23,701 bases of DNA from Anaerolineales bacterium (GTDB taxonomy: Bacteria; Chloroflexota; Anaerolineae; Anaerolineales; UBA4823). Positions 1-7,895 of the stretch are shown one piece after another. Position numbers and translations under genes: made by a program. The stretch is from NCBI GenBank assembly GCA_016932955.1, contig JAFGBV010000171.1, forward strand, positions 1-23,701. Reading direction: 5' to 3'. Below the pieces are notes generated by a model. It ran no database searches, was not told the origin of the DNA, and was given only the letters and a program-made list of their open reading frames with translations. The first letter of the stretch is position 1. Every line of letters begins with the position of its first letter.

Positions 1-135
1 CTTTGTATCGAGGTTGATGAGATAACAAGAGCTAAACAGGTAGATGAACTCACTCAGACAAACTCATTTCGCGAGTTAATAAAAAGAGCACAGAAGTTCC
101 GCTCCGAATTGAAAGCAAGTGATGAAAGGGACTGA
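1..135 (+). CDS. 3' end of an unrecognised gene
   Basis: An open frame runs from the first base to a TGA at 133-135 and encodes the last 44 residues of a protein whose start lies outside the window. The visible tail is charged and probably helical (for example FRELIKRAQKFRSELK). I see no catalytic or binding motif and cannot name a family. It reads toward the diguanylate cyclase gene, but a 238-base gap with its own promoter separates them, so they are probably separate transcription units. That the frame is coding is likely but not certain, because only 135 bases are visible. Confidence 0.5.
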   Translation, partial: LCIEVDEITRAKQVDELTQTNSFRELIKRAQKFRSELKASDERD

Positions 136-234
136 CAGCCACCGTAGCGTACCACCCATGCGACTACGCCATTTTGAGATTTGCGGCGGTTACGGGTTGC
201 AGAGCAGGCGGGATGGAACTGCAGATGAACCGGG

Positions 235-264
235 TTGACAAAGACAGGTTGGTTCGTTGATAAT
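235..264 (+). promoter_or_regulatory. Sigma70-type promoter upstream of the sensor cyclase
   Basis: A perfect -35 box TTGACA (235-240) is followed after 18 bases by GATAAT (259-264). Transcription would start near 271, giving a leader of about 100 nt before the ATG at 374. AGAGACC (272-278) and GGTCTCT (328-334) in the leader are complementary and could pair. I looked for a c-di-GMP (GEMM-type) riboswitch in this leader because of the downstream GGDEF gene and did not recognise one. Confidence 0.55.
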
Positions 265-373
265 CAGCCATAGAGACCTTTTTCCCAGATGAGATGTGTT
301 GTTGTAAATATCACCCGCGAATTGAGGGGTCTCTGTAAAGGATCCTCGCCAGAAATCAAGCTCGAGGTGTTTC

Positions 374-2023
374 ATGAACCTTCTCGATATGCGAACGGTG
401 ATCTTGAGCTATACGGCCAGCAATCTTGTCTGCCTGGTCATTATTGCCATCCTGTGGAGACGGAATAGCAGGCGTTTGTCCGGGCTTGGTTATTGGCTGG
501 CCAATTTCTTGCTACAATTCCTTTCCCTGGGATTGCTTGCTCTGCGCGGGGTAATCCCCGATTTTCTCTCGATGGCGGTCAGTAACACCATGGTCATCGG
601 CGGGACCCTGTTGCTGTACATCGGACTGGAACACTTTACTGGGAAACGCGGGCGACAGGTCCATAATTACATCCTGTTGGTAATTTTTACCGTTGTCCAC
701 GTTTACTTCGCGTTTATCTTTCCCAGCCTGGTTGCCCGCAACCTGCTCATCTCTTTTGGAGTGCTGATCATCTGTTCTCAGTGCACCTGGCTCATGCTGC
801 GCCGGGTTGCCCCCGAGTCGCGCCCCAGCACGCGCGGCGTTGGTTATGTATTCGTCGCCTTTTGCCTGGTCAGCATCGGCTGGATCGTGGTCACACTGTT
901 CGCCCCTCCCGGGAACGATTTCTTCCGCTCCAACGCTTACGACACGTTGCTGCTGGTTACTTATCAGATGCTGTTCATCATCCTGACCTTCTCCCTTTTT
1001 CTGCTGGTCAATGATCGCTTGTTTGTTGATCTGCAGGATGATATTGACGTGTGCAGGCAAGCGGAGATGGCGCTGACCGAGCGCATAAAAGAGTTGAAAT
1101 GCATCTCTGATCTATCGAGTTTGATTAATACTCCTGGAATTTCGCTGGAAAGTATTCTGCGTACCAGCGTTAGCCTGCTTCCTCCGGCAATGCGATACCC
1201 AGAATTTGCCTGTGCGCGCCTCGTCATCGAAGATCAATCCTATGTCACAGAGAACTATCGGGACTCATCCAGAAAATTATCTTGCGATGTCAGAAGAGGC
1301 GGCCAGGTGGTCGGGACTCTGGAGGTCTATTATCAAGAGGGTTGGTACCACACGGGCGAGCAACTCTTCTTAACAGAAGAATTCAATCTCCTGAAGGATA
1401 TAGCAGACCGGTTGAGCCAGATTATCGATCGCTGGCACACCGCTGAAGCGTTGCAAAAGAGCGAAGAGCGCCATCAAGTTTTCATCTCGCAAAGTTTCGA
1501 AGCGATCTATTGCACAGAGTTCAACCATCCCATCGATACTTCCCTGCCCGTTGAAACACAAATCGATCAGATCTATCAGAATGCTTACATGGCGGAGTGC
1601 AATCAGGCGTTGGCGGATATGTACAACCTGCCATCGACGGATACCATGATCGGCATGCGTTTATTGGACGCGCACGGAGGGTCAGACAACCCGATTAACC
1701 GCGCCGCGTTCAGGAAATTCATCGAAGGCGGTTACAAATCGACCAACGACGAGACTGTAGAACAAGATAGACTTGGTAACCTCGTATGGTTTCTGAGCAA
1801 TACCATTGGCCTTGTTGAAAATGGTTATCTTGTCCGTCTTTGGGGAACATCCATTGATATCACGGAACGCAAACGAGCAGAAGATGAGCAACTGCAGCTC
1901 AGCCGGAGAAACCAGGCTATTCTGGAGACAGCCGGGGAGGGGATCTATGGCGTGGACAAGGATGGCAAGATCACCTTTATCAACCCCTCAGCCGTAAGGA
2001 TGTTGGGGGGGGGCGGCCGATGA
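374..2023 (+). CDS. Sensor diguanylate cyclase, N-terminal part (7 TM, GAF, PAS), frameshifted
   Basis: This is the first half of a membrane-bound sensor that would make c-di-GMP. Seven hydrophobic segments are visible at about residues 8-28, 38-60, 64-86, 97-117, 122-143, 155-178 and 190-214. A short linker follows, then a GAF-like domain (about 240-360), a PAS domain (about 365-510, ending in the usual DITERKRAE linker) and the beginning of another PAS (from about 518). The frame then runs into nine G and stops at 2021-2023, in the middle of that PAS domain. The start ATG has GAGGT five bases upstream. The remaining PAS, GAF and GGDEF domains continue in the +1 frame (2049-3701). With one G fewer the whole gene would encode about 1108 residues. 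The membrane part resembles MASE-type sensor modules, but I cannot assign the exact class or ligand. Confidence 0.8.
   Translation: MNLLDMRTVILSYTASNLVCLVIIAILWRRNSRRLSGLGYWLANFLLQFLSLGLLALRGVIPDFLSMAVSNTMVIGGTLLLYIGLEHFTGKRGRQVHNYILLVIFTVVHVYFAFIFPSLVARNLLISFGVLIICSQCTWLMLRRVAPESRPSTRGVGYVFVAFCLVSIGWIVVTLFAPPGNDFFRSNAYDTLLLVTYQMLFIILTFSLFLLVNDRLFVDLQDDIDVCRQAEMALTERIKELKCISDLSSLINTPGISLESILRTSVSLLPPAMRYPEFACARLVIEDQSYVTENYRDSSRKLSCDVRRGGQVVGTLEVYYQEGWYHTGEQLFLTEEFNLLKDIADRLSQIIDRWHTAEALQKSEERHQVFISQSFEAIYCTEFNHPIDTSLPVETQIDQIYQNAYMAECNQALADMYNLPSTDTMIGMRLLDAHGGSDNPINRAAFRKFIEGGYKSTNDETVEQDRLGNLVWFLSNTIGLVENGYLVRLWGTSIDITERKRAEDEQLQLSRRNQAILETAGEGIYGVDKDGKITFINPSAVRMLGGGGR
2005..2013 (+). other. 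G9 homopolymer at the frameshift in the sensor cyclase
   Basis: Nine consecutive G lie exactly where the reading frame breaks. Reading with eight G gives MLGGAADELVGQPNHEM, a normal continuation of a PAS domain, and joins both halves. The tract could be a sequencing or assembly error, a recent mutation, a slippage-prone phase-variation site, or a ribosomal or polymerase slippage site. The sequence alone cannot separate these. Confidence 0.8.
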
Positions 2024-2048
2024 ATTAGTTGGCCAGCCGAATCATGAG

Positions 2049-3701
2049 ATGACGCATCATTCCAGGCCAGATGGAAGCCCCTATCCACCAGAAGAGTGCC
2101 CCATTCGCTCTACTATTGTGGACGGTCACCCCCATCAGGGGGAGGAGTTCTTTTGGCATAAGGATGGCACAGGTTTCCCGATCGAATTCACCAGCACCCC
2201 CATTGTGGAAAATGGTGACATTACGGGAGCCGTCATAACTTTCCGTGATATCTCTGAGCGCAAGCGGGCCGAAGTCGCCCTGATGCAAGCCAAACAGCAA
2301 GCGGAAGAGAGCGAAGTGCGCTTCAGACAATCGTTGGAATTTTTACCTGTTCCCATCGCAGTGGCGGATAGTAAGGGGAGAATGATCTTTTTGAACAAAC
2401 AATTTGTTGATATCTATGGCTATACACTTCAAGATATCCAGACCATTCCCCAATGGTTTGTTTTGGCTTACCCCGATAGTGAATATAGGGCTGCCATTCT
2501 AAAAGAATGGGAAACGGATATTGAAAACGCCGTAAAAAATAGTGCACCAACACAGGTTCGGGAATATCGGGTCGTTTGCAAAACGGGTGAAGTCAAGACA
2601 GTTGAGTTTTCCGCCTATTTTGAAGGAGACCTGGCAATCGGGCTTTTTCGTGATACCTCCGACCGCAAGTATACCGAAGGCATCACTCGGTTGCGATTGC
2701 GGTTATGGGAGTTCTCTGTCTTGTGCCCGGTCGAAGAATTAATGCAAAAGGCATTGGATGAGATTTGTAATATAACCGGCAGCACGATTGGTTTCTATCA
2801 CTTTGTGGAAGAAGATCAAAACAATCTTTCTCTGCGGGCCTGGTCTACTCGCACCCAGGCGGAGTTTTGCAAGGCAGAAGGAGTGGGTATGCATTATCCA
2901 ATCAGCGAAGCCGGGGTTTGGGTGGATTGTATTCGCGAGAGAAAACCGGTCATTCATAACGATTATGCCTCCTTGCCGCACCGTAAAGGCATGCCAGAAG
3001 GACACGCCGCTGTCGTTCGGGAGCTGGTTGTTCCGACAATGCGCGGCGGCTGGGTAGTCTCTATTCTCGGGGTTGGGAACAAACCATCCGATTATAACGA
3101 GCGGGATATCGAGCTGGTCAGCTACATTGCCGATGTCATCTGGACGATTGTCGAGTATAAACAAGCCGAAGAACGTATCCACCAGTTGAACAGCCAGCTT
3201 GAGCGCCTGGCCATGACCGATGAATTGACTGGCCTGGCGAATCGCAGGTCATTCTTCTTGCAAGGGGAGGCAGAAATCCAAAGAGTGCTGCGTTTCCCGG
3301 CTCCCCTTTCATTACTTATGCTGGATATTGACCGGTTTAAAAGTATCAACGACACATACGGGCACGCAGCTGGTGACTTGGTATTGCAGCGGATTGCCGA
3401 TACTCTCCGGGTTCACATTCGCGAGACTGATGTTGTAGCACGCCTGGGTGGGGAGGAATTTGGCATTCTCTTGCTGTACACACAGGCTGCAGACGCGGTG
3501 GAACTGACGGAACGGTTGCGGCTGGCTGTTGAACAGGAAAGCTATGAGTTTCAAGGTCAAAGGATAAGCGCGACGATCAGCGTGGGTGTAGCTGAATATT
3601 GTTCGGATATGCCAGACCTCGACGCTATGTTGCGCAAGGCTGATGCTGCCATGTACCAGGCCAAGAGCCAGGGGCGGAACCAGGTTGTTTGCCTGGATTG
3701 A
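2049..3701 (+). CDS. Sensor diguanylate cyclase, C-terminal part (PAS-PAS-GAF-GGDEF)
   Basis: This is the second half of the frameshifted sensor. From the first in-frame ATG (probably not a natural start; the frame is open back to the G9 run) it holds the rest of a PAS domain (to about residue 75), a second PAS (about 90-210), a GAF_2-like domain (about 215-375) and a GGDEF domain (about 385-545). The GGDEF domain has MLDIDRFKSINDTYGH for metal and substrate binding and the active-site motif GGEEF at 467-471, so the catalytic residues look intact. RETD at 458-461, five residues before GGEEF, matches the RxxD inhibitory site, suggesting product feedback. No EAL domain is present. Separated from its membrane half, the protein would probably be soluble. 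Confidence 0.8.
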   Translation: MTHHSRPDGSPYPPEECPIRSTIVDGHPHQGEEFFWHKDGTGFPIEFTSTPIVENGDITGAVITFRDISERKRAEVALMQAKQQAEESEVRFRQSLEFLPVPIAVADSKGRMIFLNKQFVDIYGYTLQDIQTIPQWFVLAYPDSEYRAAILKEWETDIENAVKNSAPTQVREYRVVCKTGEVKTVEFSAYFEGDLAIGLFRDTSDRKYTEGITRLRLRLWEFSVLCPVEELMQKALDEICNITGSTIGFYHFVEEDQNNLSLRAWSTRTQAEFCKAEGVGMHYPISEAGVWVDCIRERKPVIHNDYASLPHRKGMPEGHAAVVRELVVPTMRGGWVVSILGVGNKPSDYNERDIELVSYIADVIWTIVEYKQAEERIHQLNSQLERLAMTDELTGLANRRSFFLQGEAEIQRVLRFPAPLSLLMLDIDRFKSINDTYGHAAGDLVLQRIADTLRVHIRETDVVARLGGEEFGILLLYTQAADAVELTERLRLAVEQESYEFQGQRISATISVGVAEYCSDMPDLDAMLRKADAAMYQAKSQGRNQVVCLD

Positions 3702-3798
3702 GAAGAGGTGCATTTTCGTGTTTGTTGCCCATTTGTGAACCACCTCGAAATTTCTTCTGAGTACTGATGACGGGCTGTTTATTTTTCCCTGAAAAGCC

Positions 3799-3920
3799 AG
3801 TACCAAACTTTTTGAGATGAACATACAGTGGCCAGTGCCAAACTTTCTGTGTCAGCCCGTGCCAAACTATTTGAGATGCAGTGCCAAACTTTACGCCTCC
3901 AGTGCCAAACTTTATGAGAT
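3799..3920 (+). repeat. Five spaced direct repeats, IS-end-like
   Basis: Copies of AGTGCCAAACTTT or close variants begin at 3799 (AGTACCAAACTTT), 3834, 3858 (CCGTGCCAAACTA), 3880 (variant register) and 3901. Copies 1, 3 and 5 continue with TTGAGAT or ATGAGAT. Start-to-start spacing is 35, 24, 22 and 21 bases, so this is not a CRISPR. Several similar repeats close together are typical of transposase-binding ends of IS21-type elements. No transposase gene is present here, so a solo end or relic is the likeliest reading. Confidence 0.6.
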
Positions 3921-4046
3921 CCGACACAGATACCATTTGCATGAGTAGCCCGAAGGTGTATGCTTCGCACAACTGCATTTGTGCGACTATTTTACCCCGA
4001 AACCCGTCGCATAACCCTCTCTTTCCCTACCCTTACCCTCTCCAAA

Positions 4047-4075
4047 TTGCGTCGTATAACCAGACCGGGTATACT
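4047..4075 (+). promoter_or_regulatory. Promoter of the helicase pair, apparently leaderless
   Basis: TTGCGT (4047-4052), a 17-base spacer and TATACT (4070-4075) form a good sigma70-like promoter. The start codon GTG is at 4084, eight bases after the -10 box, so transcription should begin at or within a base or two of the start codon and no Shine-Dalgarno site fits. GTCGTATAAC (4051-4060) overlaps the -35/spacer. The related GTCGCATAAC occurs at 4006-4015 and upstream of the HNH gene. Confidence 0.6.
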
Positions 4076-4083
4076 TACCCTCA

Positions 4084-5826
4084 GTGAACGATCAGAATCC
4101 TTTGCTTGCTCGCCTGCAGAATTTTGTACGCAGTGAGGCAGAAGCTCAGCGTTTCGAACTTCGCCATCGGTGGGCCATGCCGCTCCCGGAGCGCGTGCAG
4201 CGCGGGCGAGCGTTGGAAGGGCTGGCCGTCGAGCAATTGGGTAAGCACAACCTGGTGCGTCTTCACTGCAAGATGAACGAGTCGCGCTTCCGAGAGGGCG
4301 ATATGATGGTGCTGCACCGCGGCGATCCTGAGGGGGAGGAAGCCATCGAGTGCTTGCTTGAATATGACGATGAAACCGTGCTGGAGGTCACTTGCACGCG
4401 CGGCAACCGCGTCTTGCTATCTGAACTGCCGGAAGGATGGATTGCCGACGAGAGTATGCTCGACCTGAGCGAGTTTTACTTGGATGCGCTAAATGAGGTG
4501 GCCGATACGCTGCATGGGAGGCAGACCATCCTACCCATGCTCAGTGATGAGATACAGTCAGAGATCGACTTCACCCGTTACGAGGACAGCCTGGAAGATG
4601 CTCACCTCCATGGGCTGGATGATTCGCAGTGCGAGGCAGTAGCGCTGGCTTATTCATCCAGCCTGTTCCACCTGATTCAGGGACCGCCCGGAACCGGCAA
4701 GACCTACGTTCTGGCTCACTTGGTGCGCCAGCTCATAGCAGATGGAGAACGCGTGCTTATCACTGCTCTCACCCACCGGGCGATCAACAATGCTCTGAAC
4801 AAAATCGCGCGTATCGATCCGGCGTTACCCATTTGTAAGGTGGGTATCCCGGTTCGTGCTGATGATCTGGAAGTGGCGAACTATGCCAATTTCGTCGAAA
4901 GCGGTTTTGGAGACCTGCCCGGTGGTTATGCTGTTGGCGCCACGCCTTTTGCCACGCGCAGCGAGCGTCTGTCCCATGTTGAATTCGATGTGGTTGTTTT
5001 TGATGAGGCATCACAGATCACCCTGCCACTGGCGATCATGGGAATGCTGCCTGGAGAAAAGTATGTTTTCATTGGCGACGAGCACCAACTTCCGCCGGTC
5101 TGTACATTGAGCAGCACCGAATTTGGCCGAACTTCCATCTTTGGCTACCTGAGTGGGCGCGGCAGCGAGACCATGCTCACCACTACCTACCGCCTGAACA
5201 ACGAGCTGGCGGAATGGCCAAGCCGCACTTTTTATGATGGCGCCATCCAGCCATCCGCCGAGGCAGCCAGACGGCGGTTGAATCTTCGTCGAGCGCCACT
5301 GCGCTGGAGAGATGTGCTCGATCCTGAACAGCCTCTGGTTTTTGTCGATGTGGCCCATCGCAATTGCCACATCAAAAGCCAGGGTGAAGCAAACCTGGTA
5401 TGTGATTTGATCCAGGAGCTGATTGCTGCTCGCATCGCGCCAACTGAGATCGGCGTAGTGGTACCTTACCGGGCGCAGGGTCGATTGATCCGCAACCGCC
5501 TGCGCCAAACGCTCATCGGCTGGCAGGAAATGGGCCAGGGCGCTTATCGCGAGCTGGTAGTGGATACGGTTGAGCGCATGCAAGGCCAGGAGCGCGAGGT
5601 GGTGCTGGTTTCGCTGACCACTTCCAGTCCTGCCTTTGCTGAAGCGCTGGCTGAGTTTTTCTTCATGCCGCAACGCCTGAACGTAGCAGTCACGCGCCCG
5701 CGCACCAAGTTAATCATCGTCGGCTCGCGACGTGTGCTGGAGGCCGAGCCAGAGAATGAAGAGCACCAAGTCTGGGTAGGCCTGCTCAGAGATCTCGTTG
5801 AGCAGTGCGCAGTCTACACCTTGTAA
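4084..5826 (+). CDS. UPF1-like superfamily 1B helicase
   Basis: This is a predicted ATP-dependent 5'-3' nucleic-acid helicase of the UPF1/SMUBP2/Dna2 type, 580 residues. The N-terminus carries an OB-like segment (RALEGLAV, FREGDMMVLHRGD). A Q-motif glutamine is at about 182 (LDDSQCEAV), Walker A GPPGTGKT at 200-207, Walker B DEAS at 307-310, motif III GDEHQLPP, and the C-terminal motifs VDTVERMQGQE and NVAVTRPRTKL. All catalytic motifs look intact. The start is GTG, placed by the promoter eight bases upstream. The TAA is followed immediately by the ATG of a second SF1 helicase, so the two are surely co-transcribed. The HNH and MazG genes lie downstream. The substrate (RNA or DNA) cannot be read from the sequence; the company suggests an anti-phage role. 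Confidence 0.88.
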   Translation: MNDQNPLLARLQNFVRSEAEAQRFELRHRWAMPLPERVQRGRALEGLAVEQLGKHNLVRLHCKMNESRFREGDMMVLHRGDPEGEEAIECLLEYDDETVLEVTCTRGNRVLLSELPEGWIADESMLDLSEFYLDALNEVADTLHGRQTILPMLSDEIQSEIDFTRYEDSLEDAHLHGLDDSQCEAVALAYSSSLFHLIQGPPGTGKTYVLAHLVRQLIADGERVLITALTHRAINNALNKIARIDPALPICKVGIPVRADDLEVANYANFVESGFGDLPGGYAVGATPFATRSERLSHVEFDVVVFDEASQITLPLAIMGMLPGEKYVFIGDEHQLPPVCTLSSTEFGRTSIFGYLSGRGSETMLTTTYRLNNELAEWPSRTFYDGAIQPSAEAARRRLNLRRAPLRWRDVLDPEQPLVFVDVAHRNCHIKSQGEANLVCDLIQELIAARIAPTEIGVVVPYRAQGRLIRNRLRQTLIGWQEMGQGAYRELVVDTVERMQGQEREVVLVSLTTSSPAFAEALAEFFFMPQRLNVAVTRPRTKLIIVGSRRVLEAEPENEEHQVWVGLLRDLVEQCAVYTL

Positions 5827-7818
5827 ATGGCCACCATTTTCCCCACCACCCCCATTGGTGTTCTACCTCCTGAAGTACTGCGGGCCTTCCAATTCTTCAA
5901 AAAACTACCTGATGAATTCACCATCTGGCATCATCTGGCCCCCTGGGACAGAGAAGCCCCCGATTTTCTACTGCTGAACCGCCAATATCAGGCTGCTTTG
6001 GTCAAGGTCAGCCGTGCTCAGCCTGCCGAAGCCCCGCCGGCCGCGCAGATGCTGCTGCTAAACACCAATCGACCATCGACTGGAGAAAACGAGGCGCGTG
6101 TATTGGAGTGTTTCTTAGAACACGTGGCTGATCTGGATATTCCAGGCGTAGTTTTATTTCCCAATATCCCCCAAACCCGTCTGATAGAAAGCCAATCTCC
6201 AGCAGCGCGCCATACCTGGTTGGGGAAGGAAGCGCTCAACCCGGCCAATTGGATAGATCACTGGCAGCCAGTTTTCAAAAGCTCACCATTAGATCCGGCT
6301 CAAGCCGAACGCCTGCGTGCCCATTTCACGCCAGAGGCCGTCGTGCCATCCTCGCTGACAGTGCGTCTGGCTGATCCCCGCCGGCTGGAAGCCGGGCTGA
6401 CCGATTACCTGCTCGATTTCGATCAAGAGACTGCCCTCAAAGCCGAGCTAAACCTGCCAGCCGATCGCCAGGCGCTTCCCAGGGATTTCCGCCTCAGTGT
6501 GGTTAACGGCGTGGCTGGCAGCGGCAAAACGCTCATCTTGCTCTACCGCCTGCGCCTGCTGCATGGGCTGTTCCCCAATCAACGCTTTCTCGTTCTGACC
6601 CACAACCGCCCGCTGATCCGGGATCTACGTGCCCGCTTTGAACAATTGACCGGCGCCCTACCTCGGCGCATTGCTTGGTATACCTTCAACGGTTGGTGCC
6701 GGGCGCGCTGGCCTGATCATCCTGCCTGGGCTAAACCTTTGGCGCTGTCTACTCGTCAACACCTGGTTGAGGAAATCTGCCGCACATGCCTGTCAGGCGC
6801 GGCGATCACGCCAGGCATGCTGCGCAGCGAGATAGACTGGATCAAAGATCAGGTGAACCTGAACGAAGAAGCCTACCTCTCTGCTGACCGGCGCGGGCGC
6901 GGCTTTCGCCTGTCCCCGGAGCAACGCGCCCGGTTGTGGGTCGCTTGCCAGGCTTACCAGCAAATACTGCAAGCCCGCGGCGTGCTCGATTGGTCAGATG
7001 TGCCGCGGCGCATCAATGATTTCATCCAGCAGGGCATGATCCATCCACCTGTCTATGATGTCGTGTTAGTGGACGAAGCGCAGTTCTTTGCGCCACTATG
7101 GTTCGAGATCCTTCGCCACGTGGTGCGCCCACGCAGTGGGCACCTCTTCATTGCCGCCGACCCGACCCAGGGATTCCTTGGGCGCGGCGCCTCCTGGAAA
7201 TCGCTCGGCCTCGACGTGCGCGGGCGTTCGCACCAGCTACGCCGCTCCTACCGCACCACGCAGGAAATTCTCGACTTCGCCTCACTGTTCTATCGACAGC
7301 GCATTCCGCAGGACGATGTGGAAGAAGAGATCCTAGTCCCCGATCTATTGAACATGCCATCCGGCGTCGTCCCCCAGCTTGTTCCCCTGCGCGCCAGCCA
7401 GGAGGAGATCACCCGCATTGCCAACGAGATCCAGCAAATGGCTGGTCGCGGCTTTCCTCTGAGCCAGATCCTGGTGCTACACAGCGCCTGGGATGGCGCC
7501 CAGTCGCTGCGCCGTGCCATCCAGCAGCGCCTGGGTTTACAGGCGGCCGCTGACCCCAAGGACAGGCCGCCGGGTGACTATGTGCGCGTGACCACACTGA
7601 ATGCTGGTACTGGCTTGGAGAGTCCTGTTGTTTTTCTGGTGGGGTTGAATCGTCTGTTCGAGGAGGAGCAGAGCCTGCGTTTATCCGATACCGAGCGCGA
7701 GCAAGTGGTACGTGAGAACACTCGCAAGGTGTATATGGCTGCCACGCGCGCCGGGCAGCGGCTGGTGCTCACGTATGTGGGAGAACTGCCAGAAGTGCTG
7801 CAGGGGATTTTGAGGTAA
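5827..7818 (+). CDS. UvrD/Rep-like superfamily 1A helicase with degenerate nuclease-like N-terminus
   Basis: This is a predicted 3'-5' DNA helicase/translocase of 663 residues. Walker A GVAGSGKT is at 228-235, Walker B VLVDEAQ with D416-E417, motif III ADPTQ, motif IV LRRSYRTT, and the C-terminal motifs VTTLNAGTGLE and VYMAATRAGQRL. Residues 1-200 lie where NERD nuclease domains occur in related helicases. A segment PDFLLLN...ALVKVS (45-62) looks like the PD-(D/E)xK core, but the acidic residue two before the lysine is Leu58, so this part is probably inactive. The ATG touches the stop of the UPF1-like helicase with no gap, implying translational coupling and 1:1 production. I infer the two helicases act together; no named system is matched with certainty. 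Confidence 0.88.
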   Translation: MATIFPTTPIGVLPPEVLRAFQFFKKLPDEFTIWHHLAPWDREAPDFLLLNRQYQAALVKVSRAQPAEAPPAAQMLLLNTNRPSTGENEARVLECFLEHVADLDIPGVVLFPNIPQTRLIESQSPAARHTWLGKEALNPANWIDHWQPVFKSSPLDPAQAERLRAHFTPEAVVPSSLTVRLADPRRLEAGLTDYLLDFDQETALKAELNLPADRQALPRDFRLSVVNGVAGSGKTLILLYRLRLLHGLFPNQRFLVLTHNRPLIRDLRARFEQLTGALPRRIAWYTFNGWCRARWPDHPAWAKPLALSTRQHLVEEICRTCLSGAAITPGMLRSEIDWIKDQVNLNEEAYLSADRRGRGFRLSPEQRARLWVACQAYQQILQARGVLDWSDVPRRINDFIQQGMIHPPVYDVVLVDEAQFFAPLWFEILRHVVRPRSGHLFIAADPTQGFLGRGASWKSLGLDVRGRSHQLRRSYRTTQEILDFASLFYRQRIPQDDVEEEILVPDLLNMPSGVVPQLVPLRASQEEITRIANEIQQMAGRGFPLSQILVLHSAWDGAQSLRRAIQQRLGLQAAADPKDRPPGDYVRVTTLNAGTGLESPVVFLVGLNRLFEEEQSLRLSDTEREQVVRENTRKVYMAATRAGQRLVLTYVGELPEVLQGILR

Positions 7819-7850
7819 GGGGATCCAGAGCCCGAAACTTTGTCGAATTT

Positions 7851-7889
7851 CCCGTCGCATAACACGACTCACCCGAGTTCGGCTATACT
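7851..7889 (+). promoter_or_regulatory. Leaderless-type promoter and shared element upstream of the HNH gene
   Basis: The -10 box TATACT (7884-7889) lies six bases before the ATG at 7896, again leaving no room for a ribosome-binding site. No convincing -35 box sits at 16-18 bases. CCCGTCGCATAAC (7851-7863) is identical to 4003-4015 upstream of the helicase pair, and CCCGAAAC precedes both copies. This points to a common activator or repressor for the two units, though the distance from the element to the -10 box differs. Confidence 0.5.
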
Positions 7890-7895
7890 GTAGGT

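Larger units (their letters stand above)
3702..4083. other. 382-base gap with IS-end-like repeats and a hairpin
   Basis: No credible gene is seen. The left half holds five spaced copies of a CCAAACT repeat (listed separately). The perfect stem CGCACAA/TTGTGCG (3966-3972 and 3979-3985, loop CTGCAT) lies just to their right. It is followed by ACTATTTT and might be a weak terminator. CCCGTCGCATAAC (4003-4015) recurs exactly at 7851-7863. A promoter for the helicase operon ends the gap. Confidence 0.6.

Noticed and set aside
271..373. c-di-GMP riboswitch in the leader of the cyclase gene
   Set aside because: The conserved GEMM core was not found; only one weak long-range pairing is visible.
512..1060. 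182-codon minus-strand frame inside the sensor cyclase
   Set aside because: Antisense to transmembrane coding sequence; polar, low-complexity product and no ribosome-binding site.
3312..3824. 170-codon minus-strand frame
   Set aside because: Antisense to the GGDEF domain and running into the repeat region; shadow frame.
3799..3920. CRISPR array
   Set aside because: Repeat units are about 13 bases with uneven 21-35-base spacing and there are no cas genes.
5011..5673. 220-codon minus-strand frame inside the UPF1-like helicase gene
   Set aside because: It is antisense to a gene with all helicase motifs, and its product has no recognisable features.
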